The translations under genes were made by a program, and so were the position numbers. Below, piece after piece: positions 18,880 through 27,143 of a stretch of 64,000 nt of DNA (positions are counted from its first letter, which is position 1; every line of letters begins with the position of its first letter). This DNA is from SB11 sp965222995. Its GTDB lineage: Bacteria; Bacteroidota; Bacteroidia; UBA8524. The notes beneath the pieces are model-generated. The model was not told the origin of the DNA and did not search any database. It saw nothing but the letters and a program-made list of their open reading frames with translations. The DNA lies in contig OZ244977.1 of the NCBI GenBank assembly GCA_965222995.1, positions 3,658,001-3,722,000 on the forward strand, read 5' to 3'.

Positions 18880-19311
18880 TTATTTTGTTTTAAGAAATAA
18901 TGATGTTAATAAAAGTAAGCAAATGATAGCGGAAATTACTGTACCGCCTATTGCCAATAGTGTTAACGAGGTAAGAAAAAAAGCAAATACAGTAAAGAAA
19001 CTAGCTATGGTAAGCTTAGCAACAGCACTCTTGTTTTCTTTTATTTCACCTAGTAATACCAGCGATAATGTGGGGAAGCTAATTAAGAAAATAGAAACTA
19101 TAATATTAAACCCATCCATTATGTTTTGCATTGTTCTTACAGTATTACCACCTGTGTCAAACTCCAGAGTTTTCATTAATTCAAACATCTCAGTAAACTC
19201 TGTGGTAGAAGGAAACTCTGGCCCACCTATGAGAATAAAAACAGTGTGTATAGCAGCTACAATAAGTAGCAGTATATAGCTGATTTTGAGTAACAGAATT
19301 TTTCGACTCAT
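18880..19311 (-). CDS. Small four-helix membrane protein, function unknown
   Basis: 143 aa with four predicted transmembrane helices: ISYILLLIVAAIHTVFILIG, IIVSIFLISFPTLSLVLLG, IASFFTVFAFFLTSLTLLAI and VISAIICLLLLTSLFL. A short loop holds GGPEFPSTTEF. I do not recognise a characterised family. It is transcribed divergently from the ArsR gene, and its start is 34 bp from the 24-bp palindrome, so it and the DUF1801 gene behind it could be under the same repressor. A weak -7 element (TAATATTG) is visible on the minus strand just beyond the palindrome. Confidence 0.75.
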   Translation of the reverse strand: MSRKILLLKISYILLLIVAAIHTVFILIGGPEFPSTTEFTEMFELMKTLEFDTGGNTVRTMQNIMDGFNIIVSIFLISFPTLSLVLLGEIKENKSAVAKLTIASFFTVFAFFLTSLTLLAIGGTVISAIICLLLLTSLFLKTK

Positions 19312-19344
19312 AATATAAATTGTACTTGAAATACAATATTAGCA

Positions 19345-19368
19345 TTTTCTAATATTAATATTAGAAAA
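19345..19368. promoter_or_regulatory. Perfect 24-bp palindrome, probable ArsR operator
   Basis: The left half is TTTTCTAATATT and the right half is its exact reverse complement, with no spacer. It lies between divergent genes, 21 bp before the ArsR start and 34 bp before the membrane-protein start. It ends 8 bp before the -7 element at 19377. ArsR-family proteins bind AT-rich dyads overlapping their own promoters, so autoregulation is the natural reading; the binding itself is inferred. Confidence 0.75.
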
Positions 19369-19376
19369 ATATAATT

Positions 19377-19384
19377 TATATTTG
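19377..19384 (+). promoter_or_regulatory. Bacteroidota -7 element (TATATTTG) of arsR-like gene
   Basis: This is an exact match to TAnnTTTG. The ATG of the regulator follows after four bases (TGCT), so the transcript should have almost no 5' leader. The palindrome at 19345-19368 occupies the space where the -33 element would be, consistent with repression by occlusion. Confidence 0.6.
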
Positions 19385-19388
19385 TGCT

Positions 19389-19688
19389 ATGGCAGTTGAA
19401 GCAGTTTTTAAAGCTTTGGGTGACCCCTACAGGATGAAAATAATAGCCTTGCTGGGAGAAAAGGAATGCACAGTTGAACAACTAAAAGAAGGTACAGGTA
19501 TAAGCCAGTCCTCAACCTCACAACACTTAAAAGTGCTGCATAGTGCCAACTTAGTAGCGTTTAAAAAGCACGGAAATTTTAGAATCTATTCCTTACAAAG
19601 AGAACAGCTTGCCAAGGCAATGCGCTTTTTTGATAATTTGTGGGATAAAGACCTTGAAACTTTAAAAAGTAAACTTGAGAATAAGTAA
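19389..19688 (+). CDS. ArsR-family transcriptional repressor
   Basis: A 99-aa winged-helix regulator: FKALGDPYRMKIIALLGEKE begins the fold, and the recognition helix is in GISQSSTSQHLKVLHSANLV, followed by the wing FKKHGNFRIYSL. There is no ELCVCDL-type metal-binding motif in helix 3 (the corresponding stretch reads ECTVEQLKEG, with one Cys), so it is probably not a classic metal sensor. Its stop overlaps the start of the SRPBCC gene by one base (TAATG). ArsR-SRPBCC pairs of this kind are common; the ligand is usually unknown. Confidence 0.92.
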   Translation: MAVEAVFKALGDPYRMKIIALLGEKECTVEQLKEGTGISQSSTSQHLKVLHSANLVAFKKHGNFRIYSLQREQLAKAMRFFDNLWDKDLETLKSKLENK

Positions 19689-20071
19689 TGGAAAATATCC
19701 TTTTTAAAGAAATATGGATTAAATCTCCTGTTGAAGAGGTTTTTAAGAGTTTTACAAATGAAGAAACAATGCTTGAGTGGCATGGCAAAGAAGTAGAGCT
19801 TAACCCTATACCGGGAGGTGTTTACAAGGTTGTATTTGAGAACGGAGATACAATAAAAGGACACTTTAAAAAGATAATTGAAAATGAATATATTGCTTAT
19901 AAAGCGAATTACAGTGGAATTGAAACTGAAGTAGAAATTGAGCTGATTGCTGAGAACAACGGAACAACCATTAAACTAAAACAGGAGTTTCTGCCCAAAC
20001 AAGATTCCTCATCATTTAATATGGGTTGGGATTATTTCTTAGGGATTTTGAAACGTGTAAAAGAGCGTTAA
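19688..20071 (+). CDS. SRPBCC / AHSA1-like domain protein
   Basis: 127 aa of the AHSA1/Aha1_N-like START fold. Typical features are EIWIKSPVEEVFKSFTNEE near the N-terminus, WHGKEVELNPIPGGVYKVVF, the GHFKKI turn and a C-terminal helix with GWDYFLGILKRVKE. Such proteins have a deep hydrophobic pocket and may bind a small lipophilic molecule. It is translationally coupled to the ArsR gene. The last four bases overlap the convergent VOC gene. Confidence 0.88.
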   Translation: MENILFKEIWIKSPVEEVFKSFTNEETMLEWHGKEVELNPIPGGVYKVVFENGDTIKGHFKKIIENEYIAYKANYSGIETEVEIELIAENNGTTIKLKQEFLPKQDSSSFNMGWDYFLGILKRVKER

Positions 20072-20724
20072 GTATTTACAGATATTTCATGTTCAGCACC
20101 ATCACCCTCAATTTTAAACTTCGTGGGAAATGGAGCGGCTTCAATTTGCGTAGGGTACCATTTGCGGTTATTTGCAACAATAATCAGCAAACCATTATCA
20201 TCTCCTAAAGTTGCAAACTGTTTACTCTTAGCCCCTTTCTCAAAGTAATTCAAATTATAATCTTTTATCATCTGGTCACCAACATCTACAGGGTCAGGTG
20301 TTACAAAACCTATCTCGCTTATACTTTGTATAGATTTTGAGCTAAAGGGCAGACTTGAAGTATTATCCAAATCAAAACGGGCTATAAACTCTAAAATATT
20401 GCCATTGTTATCGTAAAAGTAAACCGATTTGGCATTCCACCTATCAAAATTAGCAATACAACTGCCTTCTTCAACCTCTAATAGTTTTAATCTTGCTGCT
20501 GCCCATAGAATAGCATCATTTAGCTGATTATTGGGAATATTAAACGCAAAGTGATATACGGGTTTTATATTTTGTGATTTTATAAATACTAGAGTAGACT
20601 TTCCTGTTTTAAATGATATAGAAACATCACTTTTACTCACTACAGCAAACCCCAAGGTTTGAGTATAAAATAGTTCTGTCTCTTTTATATTATCAGTGAA
20701 CAATTCTACTTCAAGAATATTCAT
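20068..20724 (-). CDS. VOC (glyoxalase/bleomycin-resistance fold) family protein
   Basis: 218 aa with two vicinal-oxygen-chelate modules. The first begins ILEVELFTDNIKETELFYTQ and contains GFAVV, YHFAFNIP and VYFYDNNGNILEFIARFD with the C-terminal Glu metal ligand. The second begins ISEIGFVTPDPVDVGDQMIK and is weaker (LLIIVANNRKWYPT). The first module has H in YHFAF and E in LEFIARF as plausible metal ligands. Substrate is not predictable. Its 3' end overlaps the SRPBCC gene by 4 bp on the other strand. Confidence 0.88.
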   Translation of the reverse strand: MNILEVELFTDNIKETELFYTQTLGFAVVSKSDVSISFKTGKSTLVFIKSQNIKPVYHFAFNIPNNQLNDAILWAAARLKLLEVEEGSCIANFDRWNAKSVYFYDNNGNILEFIARFDLDNTSSLPFSSKSIQSISEIGFVTPDPVDVGDQMIKDYNLNYFEKGAKSKQFATLGDDNGLLIIVANNRKWYPTQIEAAPFPTKFKIEGDGAEHEISVNT

Positions 20725-20789
20725 ATAGCAATAATAAGTAAATTGCTAATTGCCGATTTTCTATTCTTTAAAAAGCTAAAATATATGGC

Positions 20790-21488
20790 TCATGGCTTTT
20801 CGCAGCACTCCATTTGATTTTGGGCATTTAGTTGCGGGCTAACATAAGGAATTCCCAAATTCATACCTCTTAAAATAAATAACACTGCCACTATCATAAC
20901 AAAATAGGGTAGTGTACGCATAATATTAGTACGTACCCTATGGGTTATCCAACGTGATGCAATAGATACTGAAAACATCATAGGCAGTGTACCCAAACCA
21001 AACAATGCCATATAAAAAGCCCCTTCACCAGCTTGTGTGGTGGTTATTGCTCCTGCCAAAGCTATATACACCAAGCCACAAGGGAGTAACCCATTCAAAA
21101 GCCCTACGGTATATTGTGAGCTTAGTGATGGTTTGGTAATAAATTTTGAAAACTGTTTTTCTATTTTTTGTTTGAAGCCACCAAACCAAGAATTGTTACC
21201 CAGCTTACCAATACCTGTAATTTTCGAAAGTGCTATTAATAACAATACAATTCCCATTAAAATAGATACATATTGTTGTATCCCTGCCAGTTGCAAGCCC
21301 ATACCAAATGTACCCAGTAATAAACCTATTGTAGCATAGGTAGTAATACGTCCTACATTATATAACAATCTGCCGCTTAAAAAATGACCATAGCTTTGCC
21401 CTTGAGGGGTTATCATAGCTATTGGCCCACACATACCCAAGCAGTGAAAACTGCCTAAAAGACCTGTTATAAAAGCTATATAGTACAT
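20790..21488 (-). CDS. SafE/TauE-like membrane protein of the cbb3 locus (UreH domain)
   Basis: 232 aa, about six transmembrane helices, with the conserved start MYYIAFITGLLGSFHCLGMC, which carries a conserved HCxGMCGP motif, and later LLNGLLPCGLVYIALAGAI. This is the sulfite exporter TauE/SafE-like (UreH) family that in many Bacteroidota closes the cco cluster. Its Cys/His/Met-rich helices and its neighbours fit a part in metal (probably copper) handling for oxidase assembly; transport of sulfite is not implied. It ends with MECCEKP. It is the last gene of the minus-strand cco block. Confidence 0.85.
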   Translation of the reverse strand: MYYIAFITGLLGSFHCLGMCGPIAMITPQGQSYGHFLSGRLLYNVGRITTYATIGLLLGTFGMGLQLAGIQQYVSILMGIVLLLIALSKITGIGKLGNNSWFGGFKQKIEKQFSKFITKPSLSSQYTVGLLNGLLPCGLVYIALAGAITTTQAGEGAFYMALFGLGTLPMMFSVSIASRWITHRVRTNIMRTLPYFVMIVAVLFILRGMNLGIPYVSPQLNAQNQMECCEKP

Positions 21489-21540
21489 GGTTCTATTTCT
21501 AATTAATCTATGTTTCCCTCCCTCAGATACTGAAACAAGT

Positions 21541-21590
21541 TTAGCATGACAACAGCCGCACTCCTTTCGACAAGCTCAGGATGACAGCCA
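21541..21590. repeat. Possible dispersed intergenic repeat
   Basis: The gap between the safE-like gene and ccoH contains CTTTCGACAAGCTCAGGATG flanked by two ATGACA-type direct repeats (GCATGACAACAGCC and GGATGACAGCC). Sequence of this kind recurs in intergenic regions of many genomes. Only one copy occurs in this window, so the repeat status is from memory and unproven. Confidence 0.35.
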
Positions 21591-21641
21591 CTACTCTCTC
21601 TACCCTTATTCTCATATTTGCACATTAGCATATCAGCACAT

Positions 21642-22088
21642 TTACAACACTATATCTTTCTCCTGATAATATGCTTTACCGTTACTACTCCATTGTAATT
21701 TCACTTTCCAAATACCCTCACTTAAATCAAGTATCGAAATACTTTGATTCAATTGTTCATCGAGCTTTATGGCTTGTTTAATATCCTTATTTTTATCTGC
21801 CGGACGAAATAGGATTATGGTGCCATTTATTTCTTGGTTACTAAACTCATTAGGAAATGTGAGTTCTAGTTGTTGAGTGCTAAAATTTACTTTTATATCA
21901 ACAGGTTGGCTAAGTGCTTGGGTTGCTTTTATTCGCTCAATATGTTGCTCGTGTTCTATTCCTAATTCATAATAGTTCTTATCCACCAAATCTACTTTGG
22001 TACCTATCATTTTTGTGCTTAGAGTAATGATAAAGCCCATATACACTACCATACCTATTACTATACCTGTTCCCCAATTAAATTTCAT
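21642..22088 (-). CDS. ccoH: FixH/CcoH-family cbb3 oxidase assembly protein
   Basis: 148 aa: one N-terminal transmembrane helix (GTGIVIGMVVYMGFIITLST), then a periplasmic FixH domain with the family pattern VDLVDKNYYELGIEHEQHIE and IDGTI-like strands (NGTIILFRPADKNKDIKQAI), ending in WKVKLQWSSNGKAYYQEKDI. CcoH is needed for stable assembly of cbb3 oxidase. Its place directly behind ccoG fits the common ccoNOQP-ccoGH order. Confidence 0.9.
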   Translation of the reverse strand: MKFNWGTGIVIGMVVYMGFIITLSTKMIGTKVDLVDKNYYELGIEHEQHIERIKATQALSQPVDIKVNFSTQQLELTFPNEFSNQEINGTIILFRPADKNKDIKQAIKLDEQLNQSISILDLSEGIWKVKLQWSSNGKAYYQEKDIVL

Positions 22089-22132
22089 AATTATATTGTT
22101 TAAGGTTGTTGTCTTAAATTTTCATCGCACAG

Positions 22133-22153
22133 ATTCCGAAGTAAATTCGGAAT
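22133..22153. repeat. Small hairpin repeat in ccoG-ccoH gap
   Basis: Perfect 8-bp inverted repeat ATTCCGAA / TTCGGAAT with a 5-base spacer GTAAA, in the 77-bp gap between ccoG and ccoH. There is no T-tail, so it is unlikely to be a terminator. It resembles mobile REP-like hairpins; a role in mRNA processing is possible. Confidence 0.45.
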
Positions 22154-22165
22154 GACTGATAGTGC

Positions 22166-23593
22166 TCATTTTTTAATTTTTACAGGAGCAAGAAAACTGC
22201 TTTTAATACGGTCTATCTTCTTGCCGTTTGCTAATACATTTACATATACTGTACTTTGATTAACTTTTATTTTGTCTTTTGGTACTTCAATAAAGAACGT
22301 GCCTTTATAAACATCTTCTCTATCTACTTTTATATCGCCTCCATTAGTACCTATCATTACTATTTTAGCCCCTTCCAAATTCTCAAGTTTTAATTCTACA
22401 GGTACTTCATCATAGGTTTTGTTTACCAACTCAAAATTGTAAATATTGGTTACGGTATTTTCTGTTTGCTGATACATTTTACCCGGAGCACGCAATACTG
22501 TAGCTTCAATAGTATCACGCGTAGCCAGTAAGAAAACAAAAACTCCCAGTAGCAATACCAACAAACCTGTATAAGCTTTCATACGAAGGTTGTAATGAAA
22601 ATTTTTGCCTGATTTTATACCTTCGAGTGAAGCATAACGTATTAAGCCGGTAGGGCGTTTTACTTTTACCATCACCCCATCGCAAGCATCAATACAAGCA
22701 GTGCAGTTTACACATTCTAGTTGCGTACCGTTTCTTATATCTATACCTGTAGGGCATACATCAACACATAAACCGCAATCCACACAATCTCCTTTTGATG
22801 TAGGGTCGTTTTTGCGAATTTTGCCCCTTGGTTCGCCTCTTACATCATCGTAAGCTACTACAATACTGTCTCTATCTAAAAGTACGCCTTGCAGTCTGCC
22901 ATAAGGACAAGCCCAAATACACACCAGTTCGCGCATTTTGCTAAATACCAGGTAGAAGATTATAGAGAAGGCCAGCATAGCAGCCAAGCCACCAATATGT
23001 TCAGCAGGGTTTGCTGTGATAATTTCCAGTAAAGCATCTCTACCTATTATGTAGGCTAAAAAGGTGTTACTTATTAAAAATGATATGGCAAAGAATATGG
23101 TGTGCTTAGTCCCCTTTTTAAGAATTTTCTCTCTGTTCCATGGCATTGCTGCCAACTTTTTCTGTTTGTTGGCATTACCTTCAATCCAGTTCTCTATTTT
23201 GCGGAATACCATTTCTAAAAAAATGGTTTGAGGACAAATCCATCCGCAAAAAATACGCCCGTACACCGCAGTAAACAAAACAATGGATACTATTACAGTA
23301 AGCATTGCCAAACCAAATAGTATAAAGTCTTGTGGCCAAAAGGGCACTCCAAACAATATAAACTTACGCTCTATAATATTAAAGAGCATAAACGGACGCC
23401 CGTTAATATGGATAAATGGAGTTAAGAAAAGTGCTGCCAGCAAAAAGTAGGATAAAACACTACGGTAGCGATAGAATTTACCTTTTATAATTTTGGGGTA
23501 AATCCATTGCCGTTTACCTTCTTTACCGGTATTGCCCAACTGATTACGAAAGTTATCAGCAGTTTGGGTTTCTGATACTGGTGATTTTGACAT
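22166..23593 (-). CDS. ccoG: Cytochrome cbb3 oxidase accessory protein CcoG (RdxA/FixG)
   Basis: 475 aa polyferredoxin-like membrane protein. Around five transmembrane helices; NapH-like signatures CGWICPQTIF and CIWACPYGRL near the N-terminal half; two 4Fe-4S cluster motifs in CVDCGLCVDVCPTG and CVNCTACIDAC; then a last transmembrane helix and a C-terminal periplasmic Ig-like domain (VTNIYNFELVNKTYDEVPVE). CcoG is thought to reduce copper(II) for insertion into cbb3 oxidase. The start at 23593 (MSKSPVSETQ) gives the normal length. Downstream is ccoH; upstream is a GC-rich hairpin and ccoP. Confidence 0.95.
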   Translation of the reverse strand: MSKSPVSETQTADNFRNQLGNTGKEGKRQWIYPKIIKGKFYRYRSVLSYFLLAALFLTPFIHINGRPFMLFNIIERKFILFGVPFWPQDFILFGLAMLTVIVSIVLFTAVYGRIFCGWICPQTIFLEMVFRKIENWIEGNANKQKKLAAMPWNREKILKKGTKHTIFFAISFLISNTFLAYIIGRDALLEIITANPAEHIGGLAAMLAFSIIFYLVFSKMRELVCIWACPYGRLQGVLLDRDSIVVAYDDVRGEPRGKIRKNDPTSKGDCVDCGLCVDVCPTGIDIRNGTQLECVNCTACIDACDGVMVKVKRPTGLIRYASLEGIKSGKNFHYNLRMKAYTGLLVLLLGVFVFLLATRDTIEATVLRAPGKMYQQTENTVTNIYNFELVNKTYDEVPVELKLENLEGAKIVMIGTNGGDIKVDREDVYKGTFFIEVPKDKIKVNQSTVYVNVLANGKKIDRIKSSFLAPVKIKK

Positions 23594-23639
23594 GGGTTGG
23601 GTTGTTGTTGTTTCAGGGCTGTTTGAAAAAATTTAAAGA

Positions 23640-23681
23640 AAACCGGGCGCGTAACAACCCTAATAAATCGCAACCCGGTTT
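23640..23681 (-). terminator. Hairpin between ccoP and ccoG, possible terminator/attenuator
   Basis: 8-bp inverted repeat AAACCGGG / CCCGGTTT enclosing a 26-base loop. On the minus strand the right arm runs into TTTTCTTTAAATTTTTT. It lies after the ccoP stop and before ccoG, so it could reduce expression of ccoGH relative to ccoNOQP. The loop is long, which lowers confidence. Confidence 0.5.
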
Positions 23682-23720
23682 ATAGGCGCTCACAAGAAGC
23701 TTGCGCTATTTCTTCAGTTT

Positions 23721-24641
23721 CTATTTCATACTCAATTCTACACTATCTGTCTTTGTCTCTTCGGCAGGAGTACTTTGACCATCTTCACTCCATTTCTCTC
23801 CCTCAGGCTCTTTTGCGTTTGGAGGGTTTGTACCTTGAAGCGAGATTACGTAACTGGCTATTTGTTGTATTTCTTGGTTAGAAAAATCTTTTTTCCAGCT
23901 TTTCATACCTGTATTGGGTATCCCTTCAATTATTGTTTTAAATACATTTTTTATTCCTCCCCCGTGTTTCCAATATTCATCGGTAAGGTTAGGGCCTACA
24001 TTTCCTCCCCCGTCATCTTTATGGCAGGTAACACAACTCCCTGTTTTCATGTATAGCTCTTTACCTTTTTCCAGATCTGTTTCTGTAGTTAGTAAGGTTA
24101 CCGTTTCAGAGTTTATTTTGTCTCCCACTTTTTTCAGGTAAGCTTTCTTTTCTATTTCAGCTTGCTCCATTTTAGCAAAGTATTCTTCTTCTTGAAGCTT
24201 ACCTGTGTTAAACACATGGTAATGAAGCAGGTATACTACACCAAAAACTACAGTAATGTAAAACAACCACATAAACCAAGCTGGTATAGGGTTATTTAAC
24301 TCGTGTATATCATCGTAGTTATGGTCTAAAACTTTGTCTTTATCTTCTTCTATGGGATTTACACTAAATAAGCGCGCCCAAAAAGATTGTTGGGCCCTTG
24401 CTGCATAAATAGGGTCATGCTCTCCTTTCACCTTATCTAATAAACGGGCTGTAGAAAAATATACTGCTGCTACTAAAAACAACATTAATACTGCAATACC
24501 CAATATTATATACAATACCGTATCGCCCATATTGCTAACCATTTGGCTAAAAGTATAGGGGACATCAGGATTTCCTAAGTGTTGTGCCGATGCAGGCAGT
24601 GCCAGCAACAGCAGCAGAAAAGGAATTATTACTTTTTTCAT
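23721..24641 (-). CDS. ccoP: Cytochrome cbb3 oxidase subunit III, CcoP-like, one heme c
   Basis: 306 aa. A signal-like helix (MKKVIIPFLLLLLALPASAQ), a second transmembrane helix (TVLYIILGIAVLMLFLVAAV), the FixP_N segment with HELNNPIPAWFMWLFYITVV, and a single cytochrome c domain with CVTCH (C203, C206, H207) and axial Met in NTGMKSW (M246). Proteobacterial CcoP usually has two heme c sites; this one has one. It transfers electrons from soluble or membrane donors to the CcoNO core. It ends with an acidic low-complexity tail. Directly downstream of ccoQ. Confidence 0.93.
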   Translation of the reverse strand: MKKVIIPFLLLLLALPASAQHLGNPDVPYTFSQMVSNMGDTVLYIILGIAVLMLFLVAAVYFSTARLLDKVKGEHDPIYAARAQQSFWARLFSVNPIEEDKDKVLDHNYDDIHELNNPIPAWFMWLFYITVVFGVVYLLHYHVFNTGKLQEEEYFAKMEQAEIEKKAYLKKVGDKINSETVTLLTTETDLEKGKELYMKTGSCVTCHKDDGGGNVGPNLTDEYWKHGGGIKNVFKTIIEGIPNTGMKSWKKDFSNQEIQQIASYVISLQGTNPPNAKEPEGEKWSEDGQSTPAEETKTDSVELSMK

Positions 24642-24661
24642 TTTAATTGGTTTTAGGGTTA

Positions 24662-24844
24662 TTATTTATTCTCTACTACTCCGTCTGCATCATTTAGAGG
24701 TACTTGCTTAGCTTTTTCAATGTAATTCTTGTCTACTTTTAGCAACCATATTGCTACCACTATGAAAAATGCTAAGAATATTAAAAAGGAGGTTACCATA
24801 AAAAAATCTGCTCCTTCTACTACTTTTAAAAACTGTTTAAACAT
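24662..24844 (-). CDS. ccoQ: CcoQ-like small subunit of cbb3 oxidase
   Basis: 60 aa with one transmembrane helix (FFMVTSFLIFLAFFIVVAIW) followed by a basic-acidic cytosolic tail (LLKVDKNYIEKAKQVPLND). Size, topology and position between ccoNO and ccoP match the CcoQ/FixQ subunit, which stabilises the complex. Sequence identity in this family is low, so the symbol rests mainly on context. It is 11 bp from ccoNO and 20 bp from ccoP. Confidence 0.8.
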   Translation of the reverse strand: MFKQFLKVVEGADFFMVTSFLIFLAFFIVVAIWLLKVDKNYIEKAKQVPLNDADGVVENK

Positions 24845-24855
24845 ATCGGTAGGGT

Positions 24856-27060
24856 TTATTTTTTAGTGGTTTGTTTTTCGTAACTAAGCTTAAAGGTTTG
24901 CCCTGCTTCAGGAGAAACATCTTTACCCATCCGTTGCAGGTAGGCAATAATGGCCACCATTTCCGTTTCGTTTAATGGAGTGATGATATTGTTGCTTTCA
25001 TCTGCAACACCATTAATACCCATTTCATTCAACTCACCTGCTATCTCATTAGCTTGTTTCTGTAAATCAGCGTTGGCAACTTTTTCATAACCTTCAGGAT
25101 AGGGAACCCCTAACTTTTGCATGGCACTGATTTTTGCTTCCGTAGATGTAATATCCAGTTTCTGCTCAGCCAGCCAGTAATAGCGGGGCATTATAGAACC
25201 CGGCGAAAGTATCTGAGGGTTCATTAAATGACTATAGTGCCAATCATGCGATTTTTTCAAATCTCCAACGCCCTCTCGGTGTAAGTCGGGTCCGGTACGT
25301 TTACTGCCCCACAAGAAAGGGTGGTCGTATACATACTCGCCTGATTTTGAATAGTCTCCATAGCGTTCAGTTTCATTCCGAAACGGACGGATTAATTGAG
25401 AATGGCAAGCATTACAACCTTCGCGTATATAAATATCACGTCCTTGTAACTCTAGCGGGGTATATGGTTTTACACTCGCTATAGTAGGCACATTAGATTT
25501 TACTAAGAAAGTAGGCACCAACTCTATTACCGTACCAATAAGTATCACTACTAGTGAACCCACTAGCATTTGCATTGGCTTACGCTCTACCCAACGATGC
25601 CAATGTCTGTCGCTACCCACAGGGGTATACGCTTTGTCTAGGGCAGGGGCTTCTGCGGCTTCGTTGGCAACCAAGCTACCGCTCTTAGCAGTTTTTACTA
25701 AATTATAGGCCATCATAAATACACCTATCAGGTATAGTAACCCTCCAAAACCTCTAATAGCATACATTGGGATTATTTGTGTAACCGTACTTAAAAAGTT
25801 CGGATACATTAAACGACCGTCTGCAGCAAATTCTTTCCACATTAAACCTTGGGTAAAACCACTCCAGTACATGGGTATTGCGTAGAATACTATACCTAGA
25901 GTACCTAACCAAAAGTGAGTAGATGCCATTTTTACTGAGTGTAGTTTGGTATTGTATATTCTTGGTATTAAAAAGTATAGCATGGCAAAGGTTAGGAAAC
26001 CATTCCAGCCTAGTGCACCCACGTGTACGTGAGCTACAATCCAATCGGTAAAGTGAGCGATAGCATTTACATTTTTAAGCGAAAGCATAGGCCCTTCAAA
26101 CGTTGCCATACCGTAGCAGGTAATACCTACAACCATAAACTTTAGTATGGGGTCTTCACGTACTTTATCCCAAGCACCGCGCAAGGTTAAAAGTCCATTT
26201 AGCATACCTCCCCACGATGGAGCGATAAGCATTACCGAAAAGGCTACACCTAATGACTGTGCCCAATCCGGCAAACTTGAATACAATAAATGGTGAGGTC
26301 CCGCCCAGATATATATGAATATTAACGCCCAAAAGTGAAGTATAGATAGCTTGTATGAGTACACAGGGCGATTAGCCATTTTGGGTAAGTAGTAATACAT
26401 TAGCCCCAAAAATGGTGTGGTTAAGAAAAATGCTACGGCATTATGCCCATACCACCACTGTACCAATGCATCTTGTACCCCTGCATACCATGAGTAACTT
26501 TTGAATAATGAAACGGGAAGTTCAAATGAGTTTACTATATGTAGCACTGCTACAGTAACAAAAGTGGCTATATAAAACCAAATAGCTACGTACAAGTGTC
26601 TTTCCCTACGTTTGATAATTGTACCAAACATGTTGATACCAAATACTACCCAAATAAGGGTAATTCCTATATCTATAGGCCACTCTAGTTCTGCATATTC
26701 TTTTGATGTTGAAAGTCCTAGGGGAAGGGTTATTGCTGCTGCCAAAATAATTAGCTGCCAGCCCCAAAAATGTATTTTGCTCAGCGTATCACTAAACATA
26801 CGTGTTTTAAGCAAACGTTGTAGCGAGTAGTAAACCCCTGCGAAAATGGCATTACCCACAAAAGCAAAAATTACAGCATTGGTATGTAAGGGGCGAATAC
26901 GCCCGAATGTACCATACTGGGTAAAATTAAGGTTTGGACTTACTAGCTGAAAAGCGATAAGCAAACCCACCGTCATGCCTACAATACCAAACACCACAGT
27001 GGCGATGATAAAGTTTTTGACGATTTTGTTGTCGTAACTAAACTGTTCTACTTGGCTCAT
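24856..27060 (-). CDS. ccoNO: Cytochrome cbb3 oxidase, fused CcoN-CcoO (subunits I and II)
   Basis: 734 aa starting at the ATG at 27060 (MSQVEQFSYDN); upstream in-frame codons belong to the promoter. Residues 1 to about 470 are the 12-helix CcoN heme-copper subunit: low-spin heme His in RPLHTNAVIF, CuB ligands in WWYGHNAVAFF and GPHHLLYS, heme b/b3 ligands in AHVHVGALGWNG. After a linker, residues about 500-734 are CcoO: one helix (MLVGSLVVILIGTVIELVPT), then the heme c site CNACH (C549, C552, H553) and Met-containing MPRYYWL. In Proteobacteria CcoN and CcoO are separate; the fusion is seen in Bacteroidota. It reduces oxygen to water at low oxygen tension. Two Fnr-type sites lie upstream. Confidence 0.96.
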   Translation of the reverse strand: MSQVEQFSYDNKIVKNFIIATVVFGIVGMTVGLLIAFQLVSPNLNFTQYGTFGRIRPLHTNAVIFAFVGNAIFAGVYYSLQRLLKTRMFSDTLSKIHFWGWQLIILAAAITLPLGLSTSKEYAELEWPIDIGITLIWVVFGINMFGTIIKRRERHLYVAIWFYIATFVTVAVLHIVNSFELPVSLFKSYSWYAGVQDALVQWWYGHNAVAFFLTTPFLGLMYYYLPKMANRPVYSYKLSILHFWALIFIYIWAGPHHLLYSSLPDWAQSLGVAFSVMLIAPSWGGMLNGLLTLRGAWDKVREDPILKFMVVGITCYGMATFEGPMLSLKNVNAIAHFTDWIVAHVHVGALGWNGFLTFAMLYFLIPRIYNTKLHSVKMASTHFWLGTLGIVFYAIPMYWSGFTQGLMWKEFAADGRLMYPNFLSTVTQIIPMYAIRGFGGLLYLIGVFMMAYNLVKTAKSGSLVANEAAEAPALDKAYTPVGSDRHWHRWVERKPMQMLVGSLVVILIGTVIELVPTFLVKSNVPTIASVKPYTPLELQGRDIYIREGCNACHSQLIRPFRNETERYGDYSKSGEYVYDHPFLWGSKRTGPDLHREGVGDLKKSHDWHYSHLMNPQILSPGSIMPRYYWLAEQKLDITSTEAKISAMQKLGVPYPEGYEKVANADLQKQANEIAGELNEMGINGVADESNNIITPLNETEMVAIIAYLQRMGKDVSPEAGQTFKLSYEKQTTKK

Positions 27061-27112
27061 ATAGTTGTTAGGATTAAGGTTGTTACTGTGCATAAGGCAC
27101 TTTATTGCGATA

Positions 27113-27120
27113 CAAAAGTG
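27113..27120 (-). promoter_or_regulatory. Likely -7 element of ccoNO promoter (CACTTTTG)
   Basis: Read on the minus strand, CACTTTTG differs from TAnnTTTG at one fixed base. Its last G is 36.5 bases from the centre of the proximal Fnr-type site at 27144-27155, which would put that site near -40, the class II activator position. The mRNA leader would be about 50 bases. Confidence 0.5.
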
Positions 27121-27143
27121 CTTAGATAGTTGCCCGATTAATA

